A stretch of 64,000 bases of DNA from GCA-003244245 sp036378735 (GCA_036378735.1 DASUVX010000031.1:1-64000); one strand, 5' to 3'; counted from the stretch's first letter, positions 52,012 to 61,170 are shown. Notes: generated by a model not told the origin, from the sequence alone. Numbers and translations: made by a program.

Positions 52012-52060
52012 CCCTCACGGGGGTTGGTGGCCCTTGAACGGCCACCAACCCCCGCGAGGG
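52012..52060 (-). terminator. Strong hairpin after infB
   Basis: Inner arms CGGGGGTTGGTGGCC (52018-52032) and GGCCACCAACCCCCG (52040-52054) are a perfect 15-bp stem with a 7-base loop; CCCTC and GAGGG extend it by 5 bp past one mismatch. It starts right behind the infB stop. There is no U-tract, as is common for actinobacterial terminators. Confidence 0.8.
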
Positions 52061-52061
52061 G

Positions 52062-55061
52062 TCAGGTGCGGGGCTTTTCCCGCAGCTCGTAGGTCTCTAC
52101 CTCGTCGCCGACCCGCAGGTCGTGGTAGTTCGACAGGGTCAGGCCGCATTCGAAGCCCTCCCGAACCGACGAGGCGTCATCCTTGAACCGTCGCAGCGAC
52201 GACACCGTAAGGTCCTCGCGGACCACCACGTTGTCCCGAAGCAGCCGGGCCTTGGCGTTGCGCCGGATCTCCCCTGACGTGACCATGCAGCCGGCGATGG
52301 TGCCGACCTTGGAGGACCGGAACACCTCGCGGACCTCGGCGCGGCCCAGCGACACCTCCTCGTAGATCGGTTTGAGCATGCCCTTGAGGGCCTGCTCGAT
52401 GTCTTCGATCGCCTGGTAGATCACCGAGTAGTAGCGAATCTCAACACCCTCGCGGTTGGCCAGTGCGGTGGCCTTACCGTCGGCCCGGACGTTGAAGCCG
52501 AGCACGATGGTGTTGTCCGCGATGGCTAGGTTGATATCGCTTTCGGTGATACCTCCGACGCCGCGGGAGATGACCCGCAGCTCCACCTCGTCGCCGACGT
52601 CGATCTTCAGCAGGGCATCTTCCAGCGCCTCCACCGTGCCGGCGTTGTCGCCCTTGAGGATCAGGTTGAGCTCGCTGGTCTCCTTTAGCGCCTGGTCCAG
52701 GTCCTCCAAGCTGACCCGGCGGCGGCGGGAGGCGAGGTCGGCGTTGCGCTCCCTGGTGCGCCTGCGGTCGGCGATCTGCCGGGCGATGCGGTCCTCGTCG
52801 ACGACGAGGAAGTTATCGCCTGCACCGGGTACCGAGGTGAACCCGATGACCTGCACCGGCCGTGAGGGCAGCGCCTCGATGACGTCATCGCCGTGCTCGT
52901 CGACCATGCGCCGGACCCGGCCATACGCGTCGCCGGCGACCACCGAGTCGCCAACCCGCAGCGTGCCGCGCTGCACCAGCACGGTAGCCACCGGCCCGCG
53001 ACCGCGGTCCAGATGCGCCTCGATCGCCACCCCCTGAGCCTCCATCTCCGGGTTGGCCCGCAAGTCCAGGGACGCATCTGCGGTGAGCAGGATCGCCTCC
53101 AGCAGCGCGTCGATGTTGGTGCCCTCCTTGGCGGAGATGTCGACGAACATGGTGTCGCCGCCGTACTCCTCGGGAACCAGCCCGTACTCGGTGAGCTGGC
53201 CGCGGATCCGGGTCGGGTCCGCGCCCGCCTTGTCGATCTTGTTCACCGCGACCACGATCGGCACGCCGGCCGCCTTCGCGTGGTTGATCGCCTCCACCGT
53301 CTGCGGCATGACGCCGTCGTCGGCGGCGACCACCAGCACCGCAATGTCGGTCGACCGGGCACCACGGGCTCGCATCGCGGTGAACGCCTCGTGACCGGGA
53401 GTGTCGATGAAGGTGATCAGCCGCTCCACGCCTTCGAGCTCGGTGGCGACCTGGTAGGCACCGATGTGCTGGGTGATCCCGCCGGCCTCACCACCCATCA
53501 CGTTGGCCTTGCGGATGGTGTCCAGCAGGCGGGTCTTGCCGTGGTCCACGTGACCCATCACGGTGACCACTGGCGGCCGGATCTCGAGGTCCTCCTCGCC
53601 ACCCGAGTCCTCGCCGTAGGACAGGTCGAACGACTCGAGCAGCTCGCGGTCCTCGTCCTCGGGACTGACGACCTGGATCCGGTAGTTCATCTCCTGGCCG
53701 AGCAGCTCGAGTACGTCGTCTGACACCGATTGGGTGGCCGTCACCATCTCGCCGAGGTGGAACAACGCCTGCACCAGCGCGGCCGGATTGGCGTCGATCT
53801 TTTCCGCGAAGTCGGTGAGCGAGGAGCCGCGACGTAGCCGGACGATCTCGCCGCTACCGCGCGGGAGCCGCACCCCGCCGACCGACGGGGCCTGCATGTT
53901 GTCGAACTCCTGGCGCTTCTGCCGCTTGGACTTGCGACCCTTGCGCGCGGGGCCACCAGGCCGGCCGAAAGCACCCGCCGCGCCGCCACGGCCACGACCA
54001 CCGGCACCGGGGCGCGCCGGGCCACCGCGGAAACCACCGCCGGCCGGAGCGCCGGCACCCGCGGGACCAGCAGGAGCCGCACCGCCACGGAAACCGCCCC
54101 CACCGCCACGGCTACCGGACCCGCCAGGTCCACCGCGGCCACCACCGGGACTGCTAGGACCACCGCGACCACCCTCACCGGTAGCGGGGCGCCCCGGCCG
54201 GCTGGGCATCGCGCCTGGGCTCGGTGGACGCGGCGGCATCATGCCGGGATTCGGCCGCGGTCCGCCGCTACCGGGCGAGCCGGTGCGGCCGGTGCTCGGG
54301 CGGTTGGCGCCACCCGGACGCGGCGGCATGTTGCTCGGCCCGGCTGGACTCGCCGGGGCACCGGGGCGCTGTCCCGATGAACGCGGCGGCGCGGTACTGC
54401 CGACACCGAACGGGTTGTTGCCAACCCGCGGCGAGCGTGGACCTGGTTTGGGCAACCGGGGACGGGGCGTTCCAGGGGCACCGCCTTCGTCAGGCCGGGG
54501 AACCGAGCGCTGCTCGGTCGCCGGGCCCGGTGACGCCACCCGATGCTCTGCCGCAGGACGGTGCGGCTCGGTGGGCGCGGGCGGGCGGACCGCCGGCTCA
54601 CCGACAGCAGGACGGTCCGGGGCGCTGCGCCGCTCGACCGGGGCCGGACGCTGCGGAACTCCTGCGGGAGAGACCCGTGGCGGGACTACCGGAGCTTCGC
54701 TACCGGACCCACTACCGGACCCGCTAGTCGGCCCAGTTCCAGACCCGCTGTCAGGCACAGGTTGCGGCAGGCGACCGGGCGAAGGGACCGGACCAGGCTT
54801 GGCGGCGGCTCCACCGACGGCGGGAAAAGTGCCGGTGGCGGCACCACCGCTGGCGGGGCCACTGGCTGGTGCGCCGTTGGCGTAAGGCGCCTTGGCGGTG
54901 TCGGAAGGGAACGAGTCCCGAAGCTTGCGGGCGACCGGTGCCTCCACCGTTGAGGAGGCAGACTTCACATACTCACCAAGATCGGCGAGTTTCTTGAGTA
55001 CATCTTTACTGGTGACGCCGAGCTCTTTCGCGAGCTCGTGCACACGGGCCTTGCCTGCCAC
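52062..55061 (-). CDS. infB: Translation initiation factor IF-2
   Basis: GTPase that places initiator tRNA on the 30S subunit. It has 999 residues: N-terminal IF2 domain (VAGKARVHELAKELGVTSKD), about 350 residues rich in Pro, Gly, Ser and Arg with RGG-type stretches, a second IF2_N domain (LPRGSGEIVRLRRGSSLTDF), G domain (VMGHVDHGKTRLLD near 495), and C-terminal domains. Start GTG 55061 with GAGGAG 4 bp upstream; an in-frame start at 55091 is less likely. Confidence 0.96.
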   Translation of the reverse strand: MAGKARVHELAKELGVTSKDVLKKLADLGEYVKSASSTVEAPVARKLRDSFPSDTAKAPYANGAPASGPASGGAATGTFPAVGGAAAKPGPVPSPGRLPQPVPDSGSGTGPTSGSGSGSGSEAPVVPPRVSPAGVPQRPAPVERRSAPDRPAVGEPAVRPPAPTEPHRPAAEHRVASPGPATEQRSVPRPDEGGAPGTPRPRLPKPGPRSPRVGNNPFGVGSTAPPRSSGQRPGAPASPAGPSNMPPRPGGANRPSTGRTGSPGSGGPRPNPGMMPPRPPSPGAMPSRPGRPATGEGGRGGPSSPGGGRGGPGGSGSRGGGGGFRGGAAPAGPAGAGAPAGGGFRGGPARPGAGGRGRGGAAGAFGRPGGPARKGRKSKRQKRQEFDNMQAPSVGGVRLPRGSGEIVRLRRGSSLTDFAEKIDANPAALVQALFHLGEMVTATQSVSDDVLELLGQEMNYRIQVVSPEDEDRELLESFDLSYGEDSGGEEDLEIRPPVVTVMGHVDHGKTRLLDTIRKANVMGGEAGGITQHIGAYQVATELEGVERLITFIDTPGHEAFTAMRARGARSTDIAVLVVAADDGVMPQTVEAINHAKAAGVPIVVAVNKIDKAGADPTRIRGQLTEYGLVPEEYGGDTMFVDISAKEGTNIDALLEAILLTADASLDLRANPEMEAQGVAIEAHLDRGRGPVATVLVQRGTLRVGDSVVAGDAYGRVRRMVDEHGDDVIEALPSRPVQVIGFTSVPGAGDNFLVVDEDRIARQIADRRRTRERNADLASRRRRVSLEDLDQALKETSELNLILKGDNAGTVEALEDALLKIDVGDEVELRVISRGVGGITESDINLAIADNTIVLGFNVRADGKATALANREGVEIRYYSVIYQAIEDIEQALKGMLKPIYEEVSLGRAEVREVFRSSKVGTIAGCMVTSGEIRRNAKARLLRDNVVVREDLTVSSLRRFKDDASSVREGFECGLTLSNYHDLRVGDEVETYELREKPRT

Positions 55062-55187
55062 TGCTCTCCTCACTGGTGGAGCCGGCGGCAATCCCGCTCG
55101 ACCCCGTTACTAGTGCATGTCCATCGCTGTCAGAGCTTCACGACTGCGGGTACATTTCGGAATCGACCTGCTCTCTGCGTTGACCAC

Positions 55188-55225
55188 GCGCCGGGGCGGT
55201 CCCGGGCGGGGTATGTCCCCGGCGC
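55188..55225 (-). terminator. Hairpin between ylxR and infB
   Basis: GCGCCGGGG (55188-55196) and CCCCGGCGC (55217-55225) form a perfect 9-bp stem with a 20-base loop. It may end or attenuate the rimP-nusA-ylxR transcript before infB, or lie in the infB leader. Confidence 0.45.
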
Positions 55226-55255
55226 ACCGAGGACCTACTACCGTCTCCGAACAGC

Positions 55256-55570
55256 TCACGTGACAAAAGCGCGCACCGCGGCGGTGTCGAGCTCACCCGG
55301 GGAGCGCAGCGCCCGCGGGAAGGCCCGGCGCCGCTCGGCCAGACGCAGACATCCGAGTTCGGGATGCACCCACGCGCCCCGACCAGGATGCCGTCGCCGC
55401 GGGTCGGGGACCAGGATCCCCTCCACCGCCACCACACGCAGCAATCCGGAAGCCGCCGCCCTGGTCCGGCACCCCACGCAGGTCCGGACTGGCTCGGCGG
55501 GCCGCTCGTGGCGACCGCGCCGGATTTCATCCGGGCAGGCGTGGACCGTCCCCCGACGGCGCGCCATCAT
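55256..55570 (-). CDS. YlxR (DUF448) RNA-binding protein
   Basis: Small nucleic-acid-binding protein found between nusA and infB. It has 104 residues from ATG 55570; the signature VRTCVGCRTRAAASGLLRVV is present, then HPGRGAWVHPELGCL. The start is uncertain (55567 is also ATG). It lies 4 bp after the nusA stop. Confidence 0.88.
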   Translation of the reverse strand: MMARRRGTVHACPDEIRRGRHERPAEPVRTCVGCRTRAAASGLLRVVAVEGILVPDPRRRHPGRGAWVHPELGCLRLAERRRAFPRALRSPGELDTAAVRAFVT

Positions 55571-55574
55571 GATT

Positions 55575-56633
55575 CTAGCGCGTCGGCGCAGCGGGCGGAG
55601 AACCGGCATTGGTCACCGGTACCTCGGCACGCGAGACACGGGCCGGCTGCGTCGCTGCGGGCCCCGCATCGCTTCGAATATCGATCTTCCATCCGGTTAA
55701 CCGGGCGGCCAACCTGGCGTTCTGTCCTTCTTTACCGATCGCCAGCGACAGCTGAAAATCGGGGACCACGACCCGCGCTGTCTTGGCGCGGGCATCGACC
55801 ACCTGTACAGAGACAACCTTCGACGGGGACAGCGCATTTCCCACGAACGTCGCCGGATCGTCGGAATAGTCGATGATGTCGATCTTCTCTCCACCCAGCT
55901 CACTCATGACGTTGCGCACCCGCTGGCCCATCGGTCCGATGCAGGCGCCCTTGGCGTTGACCCCCGCGACGGTGGACCTGACCGCGATCTTCGATCGATG
56001 CCCTGCCTCCCTGGCCACCGCCGGGATCTCCACGGTGCCGTCAGCGATCTCGGGAACCTCCAGGGCGAACAGCCGGCGGACCAGATTGGGGTGCGTCCGG
56101 GACAGGGTGATCTGCGGTCCGCGCAGGCCGCGGGACACGCCCACCACGTAACATTTGATCCGCTCACCGTGGCGGTAGGTCTCCCGCGGTGCCTGCTCAA
56201 CCGGCGGAATGACGCCCTCGGTCTCGCCGATCTTGACCACCACTACGCCGCGGGCGTTGGCCCTGGCGTCGCGTTGCACGACACCGGCCACGATCTCGCC
56301 CTCCTTGGCCGAGAACTCGCCGAAGGTGCGCTCGTGCTCGGCGTCGCGCAGGCGTTGCAGGATGACTTGCCGGGCCGTGGTGGCCGCGATCCGGCCGAAC
56401 CCCTCGGGAGTGTCGTCCCATTCCTGCACGACATTGCCGGCCGCGTCGAGTTCCTGCGCCAGCACCCGGACCAATCCGGTCTTGCGGTCGACGTCGATAC
56501 GCACGTTCGGTTGATGACCATCGGTGTGCTTGTACGCGGTAAGCAGCGCCGTCTCGATGGCCTCGAGTACCGTCTCGAAGGAGACGTCCTTGTCGCGTTC
56601 AATGGCGCGCAGCGCGGCGATATCGACGTTCAC
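55575..56633 (-). CDS. nusA: Transcription termination/antitermination factor NusA
   Basis: 352 residues: N-terminal polymerase-binding domain (MNVDIAALRAIERDKDVSFE), S1 domain (about 125-195, EGEIVAGVVQRD), KH1 and KH2 (GACIGPMGQRVRNVMSELGGEKIDII in parts; LAIGKEGQNARLAARLTGWKIDI). No C-terminal acidic repeats, as usual in actinobacteria. GTG start overlaps the rimP stop (GTGA). Confidence 0.96.
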   Translation of the reverse strand: MNVDIAALRAIERDKDVSFETVLEAIETALLTAYKHTDGHQPNVRIDVDRKTGLVRVLAQELDAAGNVVQEWDDTPEGFGRIAATTARQVILQRLRDAEHERTFGEFSAKEGEIVAGVVQRDARANARGVVVVKIGETEGVIPPVEQAPRETYRHGERIKCYVVGVSRGLRGPQITLSRTHPNLVRRLFALEVPEIADGTVEIPAVAREAGHRSKIAVRSTVAGVNAKGACIGPMGQRVRNVMSELGGEKIDIIDYSDDPATFVGNALSPSKVVSVQVVDARAKTARVVVPDFQLSLAIGKEGQNARLAARLTGWKIDIRSDAGPAATQPARVSRAEVPVTNAGSPPAAPTR

Positions 56634-57154
56634 CGTTCCTCCAAATCATGCCGTCGTGCGCCGCCGAGGGCCGCGAGCTCGTCGGCCGGCGGTGGGCGGA
56701 ATTCCACTTCCACCACCGCGCGACGCAGCTCCGTGTACCGCACTCGGCGTAGGGCTCCCGACGTCAGCAGTGTGACTCCGTCGTCGTCGCAGTCGCCAAT
56801 CCGGCCGATCAGCTCGCCACCGGCTACCAGGGAAGCGCGGACCATCCGTAGCCGGTTTCGTCGCCAATGCCGGGGCGCAGTGAGCGGCCGATCCACCCCC
56901 GGCGAAGTCACCTCGAGGTGGTAAGGCGCGGCGATGAGCTTGTCGTGCTGGTCCAGCGCCAGCGATACCGCGCGGCTTACCGCGGCGATGTCGTCGAGTC
57001 CGACACCGGTATCCGAATCGATGACCACCCGGATCAACCGGCGCTGGCCGGCGCGCACTTCCTCCAAGTTTTCGAGCTCGAACCCGGTGCCGGCCACCGC
57101 GTCGCGAACCACCGACTCGATTGCAGAGTCGGGATTCGCTGATTGCGCGCTCAC
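56630..57154 (-). CDS. rimP: Ribosome maturation factor RimP
   Basis: Needed for 30S subunit maturation. It has 174 residues: SVVRDAVAGTGFELENLEEV, RVVIDSDTGVGLDDIAAVSRAVS (in parts), LEVTSPGVDRPLT, which is the family signature. Start GTG 57154 with AGGAGG 5 bp upstream; the longer frame upstream is antisense to the next gene. First gene of rimP-nusA-ylxR. Confidence 0.93.
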   Translation of the reverse strand: MSAQSANPDSAIESVVRDAVAGTGFELENLEEVRAGQRRLIRVVIDSDTGVGLDDIAAVSRAVSLALDQHDKLIAAPYHLEVTSPGVDRPLTAPRHWRRNRLRMVRASLVAGGELIGRIGDCDDDGVTLLTSGALRRVRYTELRRAVVEVEFRPPPADELAALGGARRHDLEER

Positions 57155-57371
57155 CGTGGCCTCCTGGGTTCGACGTCCTGGTTTTCTCGTTTGTCTGAAG
57201 TGCTGGTTGGTGAGGTCATGCTTGCTGAAGATGTGGCGATGCGGGCGGCGCCGGCGCGGCGCGCCCCGGTCGGGATCACCTAGGGTATCGCGTTTGCGCG
57301 CCCGGCCCGCGCCAAGTGGATCACGGTGTACGAGCCTGCGGCAAAACAGCGGCCTGGCAAGATGGTCGACC
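57155..57371. promoter_or_regulatory. Divergent promoter region between rimP and the lipoprotein gene
   Basis: 217 bp. A TANNNT element on each strand (TAGGGT plus, TACCCT minus, overlapping at about 57282-57288) is the best candidate -10; no -35 was found. Otherwise unremarkable GC-rich sequence. Confidence 0.3.
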
Positions 57372-57875
57372 GTGTTCCAGGCCCGTCCCAGCCGTCGCCG
57401 CGCGCTGGCCGCCGGGGTCACCACCGCGGCTCTGTTCCTGGCCGGTCCGACGGCGCTGGCCGGATGCACGGCATCTGCGCCCGCCCCGGAGGGACCCGAT
57501 CCGCTGGAGGCACCCGCCCGGCGCGCCGAATCTGACGTGGCGCTGGCCGCCGCCGTGGCGCAGGCACACTCGACATTGGCCGCGACGGCCAGAGCACTCG
57601 CCGCCGACCGGGCGGCGCATGCCGCCACGCTGCGCGCCGAGCTGCACCGGGTACACCCGGATCCGGTGCCTACCAGCACCGCCCAGCCGGTGCCACCGGT
57701 CGTGCCCCCGCCCGCCAGCCCCGATGCGGCCGCCGCGCGGACGGCTCTGACCGAGGCGATGCGCGCGGCACAAGACGAAGCAGCCGCACTCGTCATCACG
57801 CTGCCCGGCTACCGAGCGGCCCTCCTCGCATCGGTCGCAGCCTGCTGCGCCACTCACACCGCCCTGCTCACATGA
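57372..57875 (+). CDS. Putative lipoprotein (Rv2843-like position)
   Basis: 167 residues from GTG 57372. N-terminal RRRALAAGVTTAALFLAG is a twin-arginine-like/Sec signal, followed by the lipobox ALAGC with Cys32. The mature part is an Ala-rich helix pair flanked by a Pro-rich linker. No enzymatic motif. It pairs with a DUF4439 gene, as at the mycobacterial Rv2843-Rv2844 locus next to rimP and proS. No ribosome site was seen. Confidence 0.7.
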   Translation: MFQARPSRRRALAAGVTTAALFLAGPTALAGCTASAPAPEGPDPLEAPARRAESDVALAAAVAQAHSTLAATARALAADRAAHAATLRAELHRVHPDPVPTSTAQPVPPVVPPPASPDAAAARTALTEAMRAAQDEAAALVITLPGYRAALLASVAACCATHTALLT

Positions 57876-58405
57876 CGCGCCATCACCCTTCCGCGCCCCA
57901 CCCCGACATGGAGACATATCGGGGTAAGCGGGGTGTCTTTAGGCCCGATATGGCTCCATGTCGGGCGGGTGTGCAGGTGCCGGTGGGGGCGCTGCAGGGG
58001 GCACTGGCGGCGGAGCATGCGGCGGTGTGGGTATACGGGGTGGCGGGTGCGTTCGTGTCCAGCGGGTTGGCGCGCCGGCTGGACGAGGCCGCGACCGCGC
58101 ACCAGGCTCGGCGCGACGCCACGCAGCGATTGCTCATCGATGCGGGCGTGACGCCGGTGCCACCGGAACCGGGATATCTCGGCCCGGAGCCGGTCACCGA
58201 CGCCGCCTCAGCACTCCGGCTGATGATCACCGCCGAGATGGACGCAGCCGGGGCATGGCGCTCAGTGGTGGAACGCAGCCCGGCCGATCCGGATCTGCGC
58301 GGGACCGCGCTGGAGGCGCTGACGGCAGCGGCCGTACGAGCCACCCGGTGGCGCGCCACCGCCGGCGCCACCCCACTGACAGTGCCGTTTCCTGGAGCGC
58401 CGTAG
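57872..58405 (+). CDS. DUF4439 (ferritin-like) protein
   Basis: The DUF4439 domain starts at about residue 40: VGALQGALAAEHAAVWVYGVAGAFVSSG, DEAATAHQARRDATQRLL, ITAEMDAAGAWRSVVE, a four-helix ferritin-like bundle of unknown function. ATG 57872 overlaps the upstream stop (ATGA) and gives 177 residues; the first 32 codons after it then lie in palindromic element copy 4. GTG 57971, just past the repeat, is the main alternative and gives 144. Both fit; domain begins after 57971. Confidence 0.75.
   Translation: MTRHHPSAPHPDMETYRGKRGVFRPDMAPCRAGVQVPVGALQGALAAEHAAVWVYGVAGAFVSSGLARRLDEAATAHQARRDATQRLLIDAGVTPVPPEPGYLGPEPVTDAASALRLMITAEMDAAGAWRSVVERSPADPDLRGTALEALTAAAVRATRWRATAGATPLTVPFPGAP
57901..57966. 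repeat. Palindromic element copy 4
   Basis: Arms at 57901-57924 and 57943-57966, spacer 18 bp. Arm 2 differs at both ends (G...C instead of C...G) and once inside, so it pairs worse with arm 1 but keeps its own internal symmetry (GCCCGA...TCGGGC). It lies at the 5' end of the DUF4439 frame. Confidence 0.9.
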
Positions 58406-58423
58406 AGGAAGGATCGCAACGAG

Positions 58424-58834
58424 GTGAAAACCGAGCAGATTCGTATCCAGACCGGCTCGCGAGAACAGGTATCCGATCTGACGAACCAGTGCCGGGACTT
58501 TCTCGACCGGATCGAGGCCGGCGATGGACTGCTGCACCTGTGGGTGCCGCACGCGACCGCCGGCCTGGCCGTGATCGAGACGGGCTCCGGTAGTGAGGCT
58601 GACCTGCTCGCAGCGTTACGCGAGTTGCTCCCGGCCGACGACCGGTGGCGCCACCAGCATGGCTCAGCCGGACACGGCAGGTGCCACATACTGCCGGCGC
58701 TGGTGCCTCCCTACGCCAGCCTCCCGGTGTTCGGTGGACAGCTCGCGTTGGGCACCTGGCAGTCGATCTGCTTGGTGGACATCAACGTCGATAACCCGGA
58801 CCGCACCGTGCGGTTGAGTTTTCTGGCCGGCTGA
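58424..58834 (+). CDS. YjbQ/UPF0047 family protein
   Basis: 136 residues: GLLHLWVPHATAGLAVIETG, WRHQHGSAGHGRCHILPALV, GTWQSICLVDINVDNPDRTV, the UPF0047 pattern. Weak thiamine-phosphate synthase activity has been reported for E. coli YjbQ; the real role is unknown. GTG start, 18 bp after DUF4439. Convergent with proS, 4-bp gap. Confidence 0.9.
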   Translation: MKTEQIRIQTGSREQVSDLTNQCRDFLDRIEAGDGLLHLWVPHATAGLAVIETGSGSEADLLAALRELLPADDRWRHQHGSAGHGRCHILPALVPPYASLPVFGGQLALGTWQSICLVDINVDNPDRTVRLSFLAG

Positions 58835-58838
58835 CGGG

Positions 58839-60587
58839 CTACTTGCTACATAACTCCTGCAGGTGCGCCACCGCGCCGTCCACCGGCACCTCGGTGCGCT
58901 CGCCGGTGGCGCGGTCCTTGACCTCCACGACACCCGAGGCGAGGCCACGGCCGACCACCAGGATGGTCGGCACGCCGATCAGCTCGGCGTCGGCGAACTT
59001 CACCCCTGGAGTGGCCGTACGGTCGTCGAGGATCACCCGCACGCCGGCGGCGTCCAGCTCAGCGGCCAGCTGCTCACCGGTGGCACGGATCTTCTCGTCC
59101 TTACCCGCGATCACGACGTGCACGTCGGCTGGGGCGACCTCGCGGGGCCAGACCAGCCCGTGCTGGTCGTGGCTCTGCTCGGCAATGGCGCCGACCAACC
59201 GGGAGACCCCGATGCCGTAAGAACCCATGGTGATCCGGATCGGCTTGCCGTCGGGTCCCAGCGCGTCCAACCCGAAGGCGTCGGTGTACTTGCGCCCGAG
59301 CTGGAAGATGTGCCCGATCTCGATCCCCCGGGCGGCGACCAGGGTGCCGGCCCCGTCCGGCGACGGGTCGCCGGCGCGCACCTCGGCGGCCTCGATCGTG
59401 CCGTCCGGGGTGAAGTCGCGCCCGCACACCAGATCGACAACGTGATGATCGGGGCGGTCCGCGCCGGTAGCCCATGCAGTACCCCGGACCACCCGGGGAT
59501 CGACGAGGTAGCGCACCCCGTGTTCAGCCAGCGAGCCCGGCCCGATGTAGCCCTTGACCAGGAACGGGTGCGCGGCGAAGTCGGCGTCGTCGAGCAGCGC
59601 CACGTCGACCGGATCCAGCGAGGCTTGTAGGCGTTTCATGTCGACCTCGCGGTCGCCCGGCACCCCCACGCCGACCAGCACCCAGCCTGCCGCGCCGGGT
59701 TGCCTGGTCTTGACCATGACGTTCTTCAGGGCGTCCGCGGCGCTGAAGGTGCGACCTAGACCTGCTCCGTTGAGGTGGTCGACCAGCGTGTCGATGGTCG
59801 GGGTGTCCGGCGTGTGCAACACCCGGGCCGGTGGCAGGCCGTCGACGGGCAGCTCCGGGGGCGCTGGGGTGGTCACCGCTTCGACGTTCGCCGCGTATCC
59901 GGACTCCGTGCTGCGCACGAAGGTGTCCTCGCCGGTTTCTGCCTCGGCGAGGAACTCCTCGCTGGCGGAGCCGCCCATCGCGCCGGACACCGCCGACACG
60001 ATCACATAGCGCAACCCCAGCCGGTCGAAGATCTTGACGTAGGCGTCCCGGTGCAGCTGGTAGGAGCGCGCCAGCCCGTCATCCGACAGGTCGAAGGAGT
60101 ACGAGTCCTTCATCAGGAACTCCCGGCCGCGCAGGATACCGGCGCGGGGGCGTTCCTCGTCCCGGTACTTGGTCTGCACCTGGTAGAGAATCACCGGGTA
60201 GTCCTTGTAGGAGCTGTACTCGCCCTTGACGGTGAGCGTGAACAGCTCCTCGTGAGTGGGCCCGAGCAGGTAGTCGGCACCCTTGCGGTCGCGCAGCCGG
60301 AACACGTTGGCGCCGTACTCGGTCCAGCGACCGGTGGCCTGGTAGGGCTCCCGGGGCAACAACGCCGGGAACTGGATCTCCTGGGCGCCGATGGCGTCCA
60401 TCTCCTGGCGCACCACGGCCTCGATGTTGCGCAGCACACGCAAGCCCAGCGGCAGCCACGAATAGATCCCCGGGCCGACGCGCCGCACGTACCCGGCGCG
60501 GACCAGCAGCCGATGGCTGGGCACTTCGGCGTCCGCCGGGTCCTCGCGCAGGGTGCGCAGGAACAGCGCCGACAACCTGGTGATCAT
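58839..60587 (-). CDS. proS: Prolyl-tRNA synthetase (bacterial type)
   Basis: Class II synthetase of 582 residues. Motif 1 GPGIYSWLPLGLRVLRN; motif 2 YRDEERPRAGILRGREFLMKD; motif 3 GSYGIGVSRLVGAIAEQ. The segment between motifs 2 and 3 (about 230-400) is the INS editing domain that removes mischarged Ala. C-terminal anticodon domain. ATG start. Confidence 0.97.
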   Translation of the reverse strand: MITRLSALFLRTLREDPADAEVPSHRLLVRAGYVRRVGPGIYSWLPLGLRVLRNIEAVVRQEMDAIGAQEIQFPALLPREPYQATGRWTEYGANVFRLRDRKGADYLLGPTHEELFTLTVKGEYSSYKDYPVILYQVQTKYRDEERPRAGILRGREFLMKDSYSFDLSDDGLARSYQLHRDAYVKIFDRLGLRYVIVSAVSGAMGGSASEEFLAEAETGEDTFVRSTESGYAANVEAVTTPAPPELPVDGLPPARVLHTPDTPTIDTLVDHLNGAGLGRTFSAADALKNVMVKTRQPGAAGWVLVGVGVPGDREVDMKRLQASLDPVDVALLDDADFAAHPFLVKGYIGPGSLAEHGVRYLVDPRVVRGTAWATGADRPDHHVVDLVCGRDFTPDGTIEAAEVRAGDPSPDGAGTLVAARGIEIGHIFQLGRKYTDAFGLDALGPDGKPIRITMGSYGIGVSRLVGAIAEQSHDQHGLVWPREVAPADVHVVIAGKDEKIRATGEQLAAELDAAGVRVILDDRTATPGVKFADAELIGVPTILVVGRGLASGVVEVKDRATGERTEVPVDGAVAHLQELCSK

Positions 60588-60663
60588 GACTTCGGGGACT
60601 CCTCAAACAGATGAATCACGGGGGTCGCAGCGTATCCCCCCGCAGGACATGCCGATGGTGCCC

Positions 60664-61170
60664 CTATGCAGTTTCCCAGTTCGAGGACAGTTCTGGCGCG
60701 CCGGCGAGGGTCTGGTAGACGACGCAGTAGCGCTCGGTGAGCCGGATCAGGGTGTCGAGCTGCTCGGTGGTGGCGGTGGTATCCAAGCTGTACTGCAGGC
60801 GGATGGACCGGAAGCCGACGGGCGCTTCGCGGCAGACCGCCAGTGTGCCGCGGAAATCGAGGTCACCTTCGACGTGCACGGTGCCACCGGCGACGGGGAT
60901 GTCGAGTGAGGTGGCCACCGCCCGCAGCGTCACACCCGCGCACGCAGCTAGCGCCTCCAGCAACATGTCGCCTGAGCACAGCGACAACCCATCGCCTCCG
61001 GTGGCCGGATGCAGGCCGGCCTCGGCCAGGGCCCGGCCGGTCTGTACCGAGCAGGTAATGCCCTCACCGAGACTGCCCTGAGCTCGCAACGTGACGAGAG
61101 CGGCCGTGGCGTCGTCCCGGTACTGCCGCTTGAGCGGATCCTGAAGGGCCCGGAGCTGTTGGCGGTCCAT
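60664..61170 (-). CDS. OsmC-like protein
   Basis: 168 residues from ATG 61170 (an in-frame ATG at 61185 is possible). LQDPLKRQYRDD, GLHPATGGDGLSLCSGDMLLEALAACAGVTLRAVA (in parts) carry the two OsmC-type Cys (in SLCSGD and AACAG), the peroxidatic pair in organic hydroperoxide reductases. Enzyme activity is inferred from the family. Confidence 0.87.
   Translation of the reverse strand: MDRQQLRALQDPLKRQYRDDATAALVTLRAQGSLGEGITCSVQTGRALAEAGLHPATGGDGLSLCSGDMLLEALAACAGVTLRAVATSLDIPVAGGTVHVEGDLDFRGTLAVCREAPVGFRSIRLQYSLDTTATTEQLDTLIRLTERYCVVYQTLAGAPELSSNWETA

Noticed and set aside
16691..57966. CRISPR-like reading of the repeated 24-bp arms
   Set aside because: Copies are single pairs kilobases apart with no array of spacers and no cas gene.
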